Assembly (NCBI GenBank): GCA_012934845.2
Contig: WNNJ02002013.1
Span: forward strand, 1 to 64,000
Length of the DNA: 64,000 nt
Direction: 5' to 3'
Source of the DNA: Pomphorhynchus laevis
Lineage: Eukaryota; Acanthocephala; Palaeacanthocephala; Echinorhynchida; Pomphorhynchidae
Under the pieces are notes generated by a model. It was given only the letters and a program-made list of their open reading frames with translations, was not told the origin of the DNA and searched no databases. Positions 1 to 12,900 of this stretch are shown here, piece after piece (the stretch's first letter is position 1; each line of letters starts with the position of its first letter). The position numbers and the translations under genes are program-made.

Positions 1-909
1 AAATAATTTATATTTTATTAATATTTGTAAATATTTTACTTATTAAATATTTATTTATTTCAATATTTATTAAATATTTTGCATTATATATTTTAAATTA
101 TTGAAAGATTTTTAAACCTATAAATTTTGATAAAAAATGTATAACTAATGTATAGATTAATTATAATTATTTATAAATTAAAAATTAATAAAATTATTGA
201 TAAATAATTTATAGATAAATTCTAATTTTTTATAGATTTATTTATAAATAATTTTTGTATTCTATAAATTATCGTGACGAAAGTTAAAATCATAAATAAA
301 GTAAAGTGTACACAAGTTCTGTAGATGATGTCATGTCATCAACCCCACAATTCATGGGTCATGTTATGGATGCACTTCCTCTGATTATCTAAATTCAGAA
401 TTTAAATATCAGAATTAAAATTCGAGTCAAACAGAGGAACTGTTATGGATTAATAATCTGAAAAGCCGCCCTGTTATCATAATATATATATTAAAATAAT
501 GTACCTTAAAACATGTAATGAAGGTGAGTTAAAGTAAGCATGTGGTTTTCAGGTAACCCTACATGCAGGATAGCACTTTTTGGACGAAAATAGGCACATA
601 TTCTGCTAACTAATTCAAATTTTTAAGATGATTCTCATTTTTTTAATAAAGCTCCGACATCATGACTTTAAAAACGTTGTTATCAAACGTTTATCAATCG
701 AAATGTTGACACATCAAATGAATTGCTTTTAATTTATATACGTAACTGCTGAAATAAAATGTTTTGAATTCAAATAAGTGTCTATTGAGAAACCTTATTT
801 TTGTTACCAATCAAACCTTATTCTGATATTAAGGTTTATATTCTGAGAAAAATTAGAGTTTCATTAAATACCTTTTGCATTTGAGTGATTTGAGCTACTT
901 GTATTGTAG
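1..909. other. STIP1 intron, AT-rich
   Basis: This stretch precedes the first visible STIP1 exon and ends in the acceptor ttgtattgtag at 909. It is very AT-rich in the first 300 bases and shows no open frame with similarity to anything I recognise. The N-terminal TPR1 exons of STIP1 are not here and must lie before the window. Confidence 0.7.
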
Positions 910-3900
910 CCGGATCTGGATTGTTCGATTCACAAATGATGGCTAATCTTTTTATGAATCCAAAGGCTCGTGAATTACTCAATGATCCTGAGGCACGTCA
1001 AGTTTTTGCTAATTTGCAGTCTGGAAAATTTGATGCACAAACTTTAAATAATCCTAAAGTTATGGAGCTGCTCGGTTTAGCAATTGGCATAAATCCTGAC
1101 AAGTCTGGCGGTCCATCCGCTGAAACTGCATACAGTGCAAATAATAAGCATAGTGAATCTACGAAACAGTCAGAACCGGTTGTGAAAGAACTGCCTAAGG
1201 TATAGTAACTATTTTATATCAGTGTGTCATAATTTCAACCTTCACTTCATAGAAGTGAAATTAAACTATAAAAATGCATGTGGTAATATCTGAAAATAAT
1301 TTAAAAATACTTGATTCGCCACGCCTTAAAATTTGCCGAATATGTAATTGAGTCATATAAACATGTACGAGATCAAGATCTCTCTTCAGTAATACCACCT
1401 TCGTTTATTTTCAGATACCACCTCGTTTATTTTTGATTGATTTTTTAATACCACCCTCGTTTATTTTTGGTTGGTCTAAAATATCGCTTCCAAACCTCCT
1501 TCATTCTGTTCAGATGCTTCGTACTATTATATAGAATGTTTCGTGATCGCTCATTATCTGACATTGCCAATCTCGCTCGTGATACAAAACTTGTTAACAT
1601 AACGGTAAATCTTCCCTAGCAATATAAAAGATTAATGGGAATTTTCATATCATCCTACTCATACCAAAAGTTAATGAAAACCACTTTCACTCATCGCCTT
1701 TGACTAACTCTTTATTCCATACCGGCTTCCTAAACATTTTTTCCGTCGCGATTAAAGTCGACTCAGTAATTGACCTTTTTCTTAATAATCTTCTAATTTG
1801 ATTTGCCTCACTGAATCTTGACATCTTGATAGCAGTGACATCTCGGTTCGACGCCTACGTTCTTTCGATTATTCTTTCATCGATAAGTTTCGTCCTTATT
1901 CATCTGATAGTTTCTCATCCAGAACTCCGCTCTCTCGTCTTTATCTGATTCTTCATCTTCCATTTCCTCCTCTTGTCTCACAAATATTTAAACTTCCTCT
2001 CGAATATTTCGATAGTCTTATCTTTGTCAAATATGTATGTATCTTATATATAGTTCTTACTTAAATTCTTTATATAATACTTTGCTAAACTATCTGATAT
2101 GCTCTCACATATCTCGCTATCCTCCACTCATTCTCTTGTACTCGGCAATATCAACAATCGTTTATACCATCCTTTGCTTTTTAATACTCAAACACATATC
2201 ACCGCTTTTCAATATTTTTAATTATTTTATTACGCCTTCGCTACTCACCTCTTTCGCATTCTTGGTGGTGTTCTTGATTTAATCGCTGTTTCTAGTAGTA
2301 TTTCTACATCAGATAACGGACTATCCGACCATTTTCCTGTCGTCTCTTACTATTACATGCTCTTCTTTCTCTGCATTATATATTATCCGACGACAGTGCA
2401 GGCGTCTTGATCTTACTCTTTTTCGTTCTTTACTAATTGTCTCTCGTATATCATGTCCTCGTCTTTCACTCTCCAACATTCGGATTATCTGTCTAATCTT
2501 TTTGATTCTGAACTCTTTTCTATACTCCACAATATTCTCTATTGTCAACTGTTTACTCCCCGTCTACCGTACTATGAACCATGGTTTGACTCTGACTGTA
2601 TGCGTTCTAAGTGTCTTCCTCGTCGTTCGTCTATAACAAACTTCGTTCCTCAAGCATTCTCCCACTTCCAAACCCATCGATATTTATTGCAACTATTTTG
2701 CTCTTCGTAAATATCACCATGACCTCTTGGTATTCGCAATTTTGGAAGAACAAGTCTCCATATTTCTCAAACTCAACATCTAAATGGAATACTCTCAACA
2801 CTATAATGTCGCCTTATACCTCTGTTAGCACTCTCGATCAGTATAAATTTTATGTTTATCTTCAATCGAAGCTAGATTCAACTATCCTTGGCATGTATTT
2901 TTCGTCTTTTTCGTTTTCGTTGCTGAATATTCGTCTTTCTAAACTCTTTCATCTTCTTCCTGTATTTGTCGCTAGGTTTCTCTTGTGCTGTTATCTGTAC
3001 CCACAAAACATCGCTTGTTAATCCTCTTCCTACTTATAAACTAAAATCTTTGGTGATTTTAGTATACTCTTTTCCTAAAATATTTATAATCATTTACTAA
3101 AATATGATTTTAAATATATAATCATTTTATATAATTTTAATATAATTTTATAATTTTATCATTTTATATAATCTTGATACCTATGTGACTTCCTCATATC
3201 GCTCTATATCTAGCATTCCAACTGTCTATAAACTTAAACGTCTTGTGCTGAAACAGGTTAACATCTATCTTCTTTCGAACTATATTATCCTTACCAATCT
3301 ACTTTCCATCTTACCGTTCTGCTGAGCTGGCTTGCCACAAAGTTTTCTCTGACTTCTAGCTCGTGATAAGAAACTCTTCAGTGACGTAATTACGCTCAAT
3401 ATTCCTTATGCCTTTGACATTGTTGGCCACTTCATCCTCCTTCATCGCCTTCGCCACAACCATGTTTTTTTCTGCTACTATACCCAGGTTCTCTTATCTC
3501 TGTGAACGATATTTCCATGCGTATTTTAGTGCTTTTTACTCTATTTCTTATTCCCTCTTCTGTGGCGGTCTTCAAGGTTTTGTTTTCAGACTAATTATTT
3601 CCTCTTTTCACCATGTCGATCTCTCCAACATTACATGTGATCATAACCTCTGCATCATGTAATATGCTGATGATACTTCATTTTACTCTTATTCTCCTAC
3701 TCATCATATTGATGATCATATTGATGAAGACAATTCTACGAATTGTCTTCCCATTTCTAAGCATCTTTCCTCGTTTCGTTTGACGAATATATTCAAAGTC
3801 TAGCATCGTATGAATTATCCCTTATATCCTCTCTGTCTCTCTTTTCTTTGTATTACTTAATTCGACCGTTCTTCCTATTGTCAATCATTTCACTTCGGAT

Positions 3901-6900
3901 TTCACTTCGACAATTGTCTTTCTCGATTTATTCGTTCCAAACAAAAATCGCTCTTGCAATGTCCTACTTGGCGACCTTCGCCTTCAGAACTTGATTGATT
4001 TTAACTCTTGTCGATCTCTTATCTTCACTCTATTGTTTTCTTTAGATCGACTATTGCCTCGGTCTTTTGTCTTTCTTCTCTAAATCCTATCTTATTCCTC
4101 TCCAGCGCCTTGTGAATTCCGCCGTGCGTATTCTTTTTTCGCCTCTGCTGTTTTGATCACATTTCCTTTTTTATCTCTAAACTCAACTGCCATACTATGT
4201 AAATCGCATTCTTTTTCGTGTCATTTGTATCACTTTTCGACCCATTTCCTCATACTTGTCCTCTTATCTGCATCTTCTTACACTTACTGAATCCCGCCTA
4301 ACCTGCATATATCTTAGTTCATGTGACTCTCTTCTCCATGTTCCGTCATTTTCCCCAAAATGTATTAACCGTTTCTTTTTTAATCCGCACATCCTCTGGA
4401 ATAAACTACCACCTGCCATCAGCTCAACTGCCTCTTTTCCATTCTTCAAACATTCTCCTCTCTTTTTTACTTATTAATTTATTCAACTCTCCCACACATC
4501 AACCTACTGACATTGCTTTATTTCGTTGTTTAATTTTATTTTTTGTTAAACAGTAAATTTTGTCTACCAATTTTCACATTGGCCAACACTGTGTGTTATA
4601 AATTACTTAAATCATATCTAAGAAAAATATCATTTAAACGTATATAGCATTAAATTAATCATTTACCATTTTATTACTTAGTACACCTTATTACATCTTA
4701 TTGTCTTCGCAATTCGCCTGGTTATGATTTTAAGTAATGTAATTAAGAAATTATTTAATTGAAACGCCAAGTTTTACTGATTTGTAGCTATTGTTGATGT
4801 AGGTGTACATTTAGTGCGTCAAGCATTTCCTTCACCGTGTTGCTTTACAATTTTACATTTTTTTTGCAAACAATTACAGTTTTATGCATTAAGGCCGATG
4901 TTGAGAAAGAAGAAGGCAACAAGTGTTATAAGAAAAAGGATTTTGACGGTGCGATTCAGCATTATGACAAGGCTATTGAACTGGATCCAAGCAACATGAC
5001 TTATCTGACCAACAAATCAGGTTTAATTTACTTATAAATTGCCTCGTTGAATATCGTTTTTAAATACAAATTATTGTTGATCTCAAAATCTAACGTTTTT
5101 GTTGTTTGGTACCGTAACCTTTTTACAAAAAATTGTTTTAGAACTGGAATAAAGAATTTCATAAAATGACTAGAAAATGGTTAACGTTCTTTAATGTTTT
5201 AAACAATTATGTGCGATACCTAAATTGCAGATACATAAATATATTCACAAATGGTTATTTCGTCCCAATTTTTGATTGGAAAGCTCCTCACGCTTTATGG
5301 CGCTTTACATATATGCGCTACCCACTCTCATCGGTAGTTAAATATTGCTACTTTTAGCGTTGACGTCATAAACGCGAGGGGAAATTGCTTTTTGAGAGAA
5401 TACCAAAAAGCAAATATTTTTATTAAAAAATTAAATATTCAATTTGTGATTTATTGATGTGGTTGATTTTAATATTTATCGATCACCTTGATCATTCAGT
5501 TGGCGAATAAAATTTTGTTCACATTTGAAGGGCATTATTTTATCGGATGAACTTTTAAACTTGCATGTACATTCAAATTATTCAAGTAAAATAGTTAAAC
5601 TTAAAGAATTGTTCAATATTTTTAGTGTTTTATAGTTTAATAATGTAATATTAATAGTAAAATTTCAATTTAGCAAAAAGTATTCTTGCATAAATTAATC
5701 ATCTTAAAAGAAAATATTAGCGCATTTGTTAATGCGCTAATGTCATTGTATGTGATATTTATAAAAGATTTTATTATAGATTATGTGATATTCTATTATA
5801 TTAATTTGATTTTAATTTGTCATTCAAAAAGTATAACAAAACAATCGTTCTATTACAGAAGTATAATACATTTGAATTTAAATTTTATTAAATAATTAAT
5901 GTGTTCAATAATTTATTAGGTTTTTATAGATACTAATTTTAGATATTTCAAATGCAACAAATTTTACAGCAGATCTACATGACTCTGGCAAACTTCTTTA
6001 CCAGAAAGTTCTAAAGTTATTATATCATTATTGTAATTGTAAAAATTGAACGAAATGTTCAAAATCAAGTATTTCTATGAGATAACTGCAATTCGCACTT
6101 GTTCACTGGTGACTGTTTTTTATTGCGAAGAGATATTTCATTGTTTTTACTTGCCCAGTGAATATTTGTCGGTCTCTAGAGTGTACAAGTAATTAGTGGC
6201 CTTATTTCCCTATAGTTTGCTGTGAATAATTTTTACGAAACTTCTATTTAATAAAATGATGAGTGAAGCTATTAGAAACAGTTTTCATTCAAACAATTAT
6301 ATCCAAAGTAACACATGTTCCTCGATTCGAGATTTTAACTTATAAGCAAACAGTTATTCAGCAAATTTCTAATTCCGTTATAAACTATTTTTCTTCACTT
6401 TAGCTGTTTATTATGAAATGAAGGATTATGAGAAATGCAGAGAATTGTGTCTAAAGGCTGTAGAAGTAGGCCGCGAAAACAAAGCAGACTTTAAGAATGT
6501 TGCAAAGTAGTCAAATTTATTAAAATCGTTTTCTGCAATTTTTTTATTTTGCTATATAGAGCACTTGCCCGCATTGGCAATTCTTATTTCCAGGAGGAAA
6601 ACTACGAAATGGCGGTAAAATACTTCGAACATTCGTTAGCTGAACACAGAAATCCCGATATTGTAAAGCTAAAAGATAAGGTATTGTGAACTGTACATTA
6701 TTTAAATTATCAGCCATTCCTTTGTCGTTCTATTTAAAATTTCATATTTATCATTTATTCACAAAAAATATCTCTTCATTTTGAGATCTTATAAGTGAAA
6801 ATGTATGATAGTATTTGACTGAATTCTTTCGGATTTCGGTGCTGCACAAATAAATAATAGCGATATGTGCTCTTGCATCTGTACATGGGGTTAAATCAAG

Positions 6901-9900
6901 GTATATTTGTTCCGTTATAGACATTGTGCCACTATATATATTTAGAAAATCACATTATCTATAAGTGTTTACAGTTTAACATATCAAAAGGCAAAGATTG
7001 TAAGAAATAATAAAAATAAAAGTTGCTTTCGTGCCATGGTCTTTTTCAAAACAAATTCTGAGACTTTTAGTCAAAGAGGTAGAGAGGATAACTGTTTTGT
7101 GTGCGTATGCTCTCAACATTACCTCGGAATTGATTGTACTCCTGTTGGAGATTCTCTCGTTCTATTTGGGGACTTCAATGCTCATGTTGGTAGCGACAAT
7201 AGCACTTGAAATAGAGTGTTGGTGAGGAACGGACTCTTCAATCTGAATACGAGTGGTATTAGATTATTGCACTTTTGTTCTCGTAGCAATTTGTGCATAA
7301 CCAACACCATGTTTGAACATAAGCAGATCCATAGATGCACATGGGATCAGGAGTTTCTCAGTCAAAGATCAATGATTGATTTCGTAAACGTTTCATCTGA
7401 TCTGCGACGTTATGTTCTAGACATTCGTGTGAAGTGAAGGGCTGAGCTGTCATCCGATCACTACCTTGCTGTTAGTAAACTTCGATGGCAATATCCGATG
7501 CTATACAAGCCTGGTAAACCCAAACGTTGTGTGAGGGCGTGCTGGGACCGTCTAGTAGATGTTTCTGTCAAAGAACGTTTTATGTCTACATCCGAGAGGA
7601 CTTCTCTCGATTGCTAAAAGAGGTTATGAACATTGATCAGGAATGGGATATGTTCAGATCCTCACTTGCCAAAGCAACTGTGAAAGTTGTCGCTCGAAAG
7701 CCTTTGGTGCTTGTCGCAGAGGAAATACTCGAACTGCATGATAGACACTAATAGTTGGAGATTTTGTCCAACAGAAGAGGCTGTCTTATAAGGCAACTTT
7801 GCCAGAGAAGGGCTGCTCTGACAGTTGTCGGTTCGACATGAAGCTTTAAATGCTCTCGACGTTGTTGGCATTAAGTGGCTAACACGGATATTCAATGTTG
7901 CATCGAACTCGGACAAGGTTCCTAGTGAGTGGTGAAGTGGCTTGGCTGTACCGATCTTTAAGAGAGGTGACCGAAGAGCGTGTTCTAATTATCCGGGTAT
8001 CACTCTTCTTAGCCAAGCTGTGAAGCTATTTGCTAGGATTCTTGAGTAAAGGATACGGCCTATAGTTGAAGGATAGTTGCAATATGAACAATCCGGATTT
8101 CGTCCAGTTCGTAAAACAACAGATCAGCTCTTTACTCTCAATTATCCTTGAACGGTCTTTGGAGTTCGCTGAACCGGTCTACATGTGCTTTGTAGATTTG
8201 GAGAAGGCGTTTGACCGAGTTCCACGAGAGAGGTTGTAGAAGGTACTAAAGGAATACGGAGTACCACACTATCTTCGGCTAGCTGTAGCTTCTCTATATG
8301 AACAAAGTATGAGTTGTGATCGTGTCTAGGTAGGAAGTCTGAATCATTTCTAGTAGGCGTTGGGCTTCGTCAAGGTTTTCCTTTGTCTCCACTTTTGTTC
8401 CTTGTTTAGATGGACAAATTTACGAGAAGGACTACTGATGGATGTCGGTTTTCAGTTCTGTTCCATCAGGATACCATCTCTGCTTTTTGCAGATGATTTT
8501 GTTTTTTTGGCTTCTTGTCATTATGATTACAATACCTACTAGATCGATTTACAATGGAATGCCAGGCGGCAGGGATGTTGGTTAGTACCTCCAAGACTGT
8601 CTCTATGTGTTTGTCTTGGATTCAGGTGTCAACTTCAATCCGGATTGGGGAAACAGTTCTTCCTGATGTTGAGTATTTCAGGTATATTGTGGTATTGTTC
8701 TCGATGGACGGCAGGAACATCAGAGATATTGAGAAGCGGATTTGTGCAGCTAACGCAGCCATGCTTTCTTTGTTCAGGTATGTCGTGCGGAAGTTGAGTC
8801 TTCGTGGTAGACGTCGATACCGGTGGAGAGATCAAATCTCTAAACTATCCGAAGACCACCTTTGGCTATCTGAACGAGAACTATGGTCTGTCGCCCAGGA
8901 TCGCGATGTCTAGGGAAGCTTGGTCTGTGCACTGCCTCTACGACCCGACACCCGGACCAGTGGTTGACAGGAAGAATCTGGTGTAATATTATTTGTTTTT
9001 TCTTGTCAATACATTGTTGTTGTTTATTTTTATTTATATATCGTATAAGATATATAAATAAAAAATTATTTATATAAAATTTTATTTATATATAAATAAA
9101 ATGACACGGATCTGATTTGTTCTACTGGCTAGTTATTATTGACCTGTAAACTTTGTTTTCCCGGTAATATAATATCTGTCAGAAATACTTCAACTGTGTT
9201 TTGTTGATTTTTCTTGTCAAGAAATTGGTGTTGTTTTCAAGCACTTGTCATAATATGCATCTTAAATACTTACTTTTTGTTACTAAATCTTATTTAGTTG
9301 TGTTTATGACGATTAATTTGTAATTGATTGATATATTGTGATACCTCATACTTCAATATTTATATAAAATAAATGATCAATCTATAAAAATATAATGTGA
9401 ATGCATTGATATCGTAAAAAGCATTAAATTACTTTAGGCTTCTAAAATTCTTAAAGAGCTTGAACGTAAAAGAATGATAAATCCTGAAAAGGCAGAAGAG
9501 GAAAAGAACAAAGGAAACGAATTCTTTCAAAAAGGCACTTTAATTTTTCATCGAATCAATTTTAAACTTATCGATTTAGGTGATTATCCTTCGGCCATTA
9601 AACATTACTCCGAGGCCATTACTCGAAATCCTGATGATCCTCGTTATTACAGTAATCGGGCGGCCTGCTATTCAAAGCTTATGGAGTTTGAACTAGCACT
9701 TCGTGATTGTGATGAGTCCATTAAAAGGGATCCACAGTTTAGTAAGTAAAAATGCTTATTTTTGTTGTAAATGTTTATTTAATTGCATAACAAATATGAT
9801 GTGTATAGTAATTATTTAAAATTGATATCTTTTAAATATATCGTAAATTGATTTATTACAAAGAATGAATGATCAAGTTTTAGGTAATCAAATCACGGAA

Positions 9901-12900
9901 AATTTTGACTGCATGTTATCCGCTCAACTCTTACATCTACACTCGGATGTAAATGTGAATGTAAACACGCATTTACCCATTATCAAACGAGTTCAAATTA
10001 TTTTTCGACGTAATAAACGCTTTAGTTCTTTAAAATTTGATTTCGTAACTGGCAAGCGCTACTGAGTTAGTGAAGCATTTGTGAAATATTACTCTCTATT
10101 CTACGTTTAGGAAGCATAATTAAACGTCTAATGTTCCCTATCAAGATTTAAATCTGGTATTACAAGTGTCTTTATAATTTTTTAATAGTTTTTCAAATTA
10201 TTAAAAGTCGCATGACGTCAAGGTGCTCTTTATAAAGTAAAATACTATAAATATTATAATTTTTGTTTTAATACTTTCATATTTTTAAATTTCATATTTC
10301 ACAATTTTTATTGACCCAAAGCTTCAGGATGCCAAAGATCAAGAAGATATTTACGAACCAAGTTTTTTTATAAAAAAAACTTTATTTCGGAACAAAATAT
10401 TATTACAAAATTCTATATTTCAGTGAGTCAGTATCATCAGGTACAAAATAACTATAGAGAAATAAAGTCTTAAAATTTATTTCTCAGTTTGTAAAGTTTT
10501 GCTCACCAAACATCTCACCAAAATAAAGGCATTTTGTTTTAAACTTTCAGTTTTAATTTGTGCTAGATTTTTTAAATTCTAATATTTTTTATATAAAAAA
10601 TATAAAAAATACTGGTGACGCGTATTTTAAAGACTTTTTTGTTAAAGCAATGCCCATAAATTATCATTTAGTTAAAGCTTTCCTGCGAAAAGGAGCGGCC
10701 TTGACAGGAATGCAGCAATACAGCCGAGCAGGAGACGCATACACCAAAGCATTGGAACTTGATCCGTCTTGCCAGGTATGATTTTATTTGATTCTTTTGT
10801 AATTATCTGATTTCTTTGCACATCAATCTAGTGGTTTTAAAATCACTGGCTGGATATTCTCTAGTTTCAATAACTGGCCTACTTTGCAATCTTTGCGAAG
10901 TATCATAAAGTTTTAAGTTTATGATAATAAACTTAAAACTCATTTTTATTTTTTAAAATAAACTCATTTTAAGTTTATTAATCTTAAGTTTTATTTTACT
11001 TTTGGTAATTTATATTTAAAAAATTTAATTCCTCAAGAGATCTTCCAAGGCGCTTGCGAGTTGTTAGAGAGCTTATATTGTTACAAGTTGTAATAAGATT
11101 ATCCATATTACTTGGATGTAATAAAAACTCGGATGAAGCTGTAACTTTACGTGGCAAGCGTTGTTCATTATAGTTTTAACAGCGAATTATAATCTTTCCT
11201 ATAAATTTACTGATTCATTATTTTCATTTGTGAATGATGGCTGGCGTTTCCAGCCATCATTCACATCATTTAATGCCTGGAAGAAATCTACATAAAAATA
11301 TGTGGACAATTATTGTGATTAACAATTAATTGTTGACAATGCAAATGTAACTAATAAAGTAACTGATTCAAAGTATCGCAAATTAGGCATTTCATTTCCT
11401 TGAGATAAAAATTAGGATGTCAGGGCCTGTGTCTGATAGCCAGAAATTAATGACTTAGAATCATATAACCTAACAAACTTTACCGAAATTGCAGTGATTC
11501 GTTATTTATTGATAAAGTTACAGCTGTACAGTTATTCAATTGTACAGTTATAGCTGTACAATTGAATAAATTTGTCATTAAGCTATCAAGTTTGACAGGC
11601 TTCAAATGTTTTAAAATAAGTTTTTAGCATAATTTTAAAATGAAATGCTTGTAGATCATGAATATTTTCTGGCATACACTTATTCTTCAAAATTCTAAAA
11701 TTTGTAAATTTACATTTTTTCAAATTATACAAGTTGAAATTAGCACTGAATTGAATCATACGCCATAATTGTTTTTTACTTGTGATTATATTTTCTATAT
11801 TTTCTATAAATATAGAAAGAAATATATGAATATAGGTCAGGACAATCGGTTATTATTACAGGAACAAAGAAGCAGAAATTATCCTTTATTTGATAAAAAC
11901 ATTATATATTTTGATAGTTCCTGATATCATCATCAGGATTACAATAAAATGTTTCACAGTTTTTCTCTTTTCCCCGTGTTTCCAACATTTATACAAAAAT
12001 ACAAGCATTGATGTGCCCCGCATTTCTACTTAAAAGAAAAAGAAAATACCGAGAAACAAAACAATCTTACACTAAAATTTTACACATTTTAAAAACAACA
12101 AAAGAAAGAAAAAAAACAGAATCATAAAAGAAAATAGAATTAAAATAAATAAAATAAGTGACAAAAAATACGAATTTAATAATAAAAATAATTTAAAAGT
12201 AGAGTAATGAATTATAATTTAATCTAAACCAAACAAAATAATAATACAATTAGAAAAAACAAACGAATTGAAAAAATTAAAATAATGTAATATTGGAATA
12301 ATTAATTATCCGAATATTATAAAAAAATATATTTGTATAATATATTTGTATATATATTTGTATAATATATTTTTTATATTTGTATAAAAAAATTAATCTT
12401 AACCAAAACAAAATAATAATACAATTAGAAAAAACAAACGAATTGAAAAAATTAAAATAATGTAATATTGGAATAATTAATTATAATTTAATTTAAGGTT
12501 GTAATCGGATTTATTATTAAGCATTAAATTAGGTTCTTTTTTAATAAAATACGCTTCTTGAATAATGCTAGATAACAAGTTACTTTCAAATGATAAAATA
12601 GATGCATTTTCAGCAGCGGAAATCAGCCAATTAGTTGGAACGTTTGAATTCCACGAAACAATATCTGGCCTTGTACCAAATTTTTGATAGACACATGTTT
12701 GAAGTATAGAAGAATTAGCCCGCTTAACCAAGACATCGAGAGAAGGTATACCCACATTAGTTCCAGAAGAAACGCACCATTGAATTCGAGAATCCTTAGA
12801 ATTTAACGTGTAGGTAAGGAATCTATGTAACGCCACTTTGAGCAATCAAAAAAACATCGTCAACATAACGAAACCACTTGACAACTCCATCAATAATATT

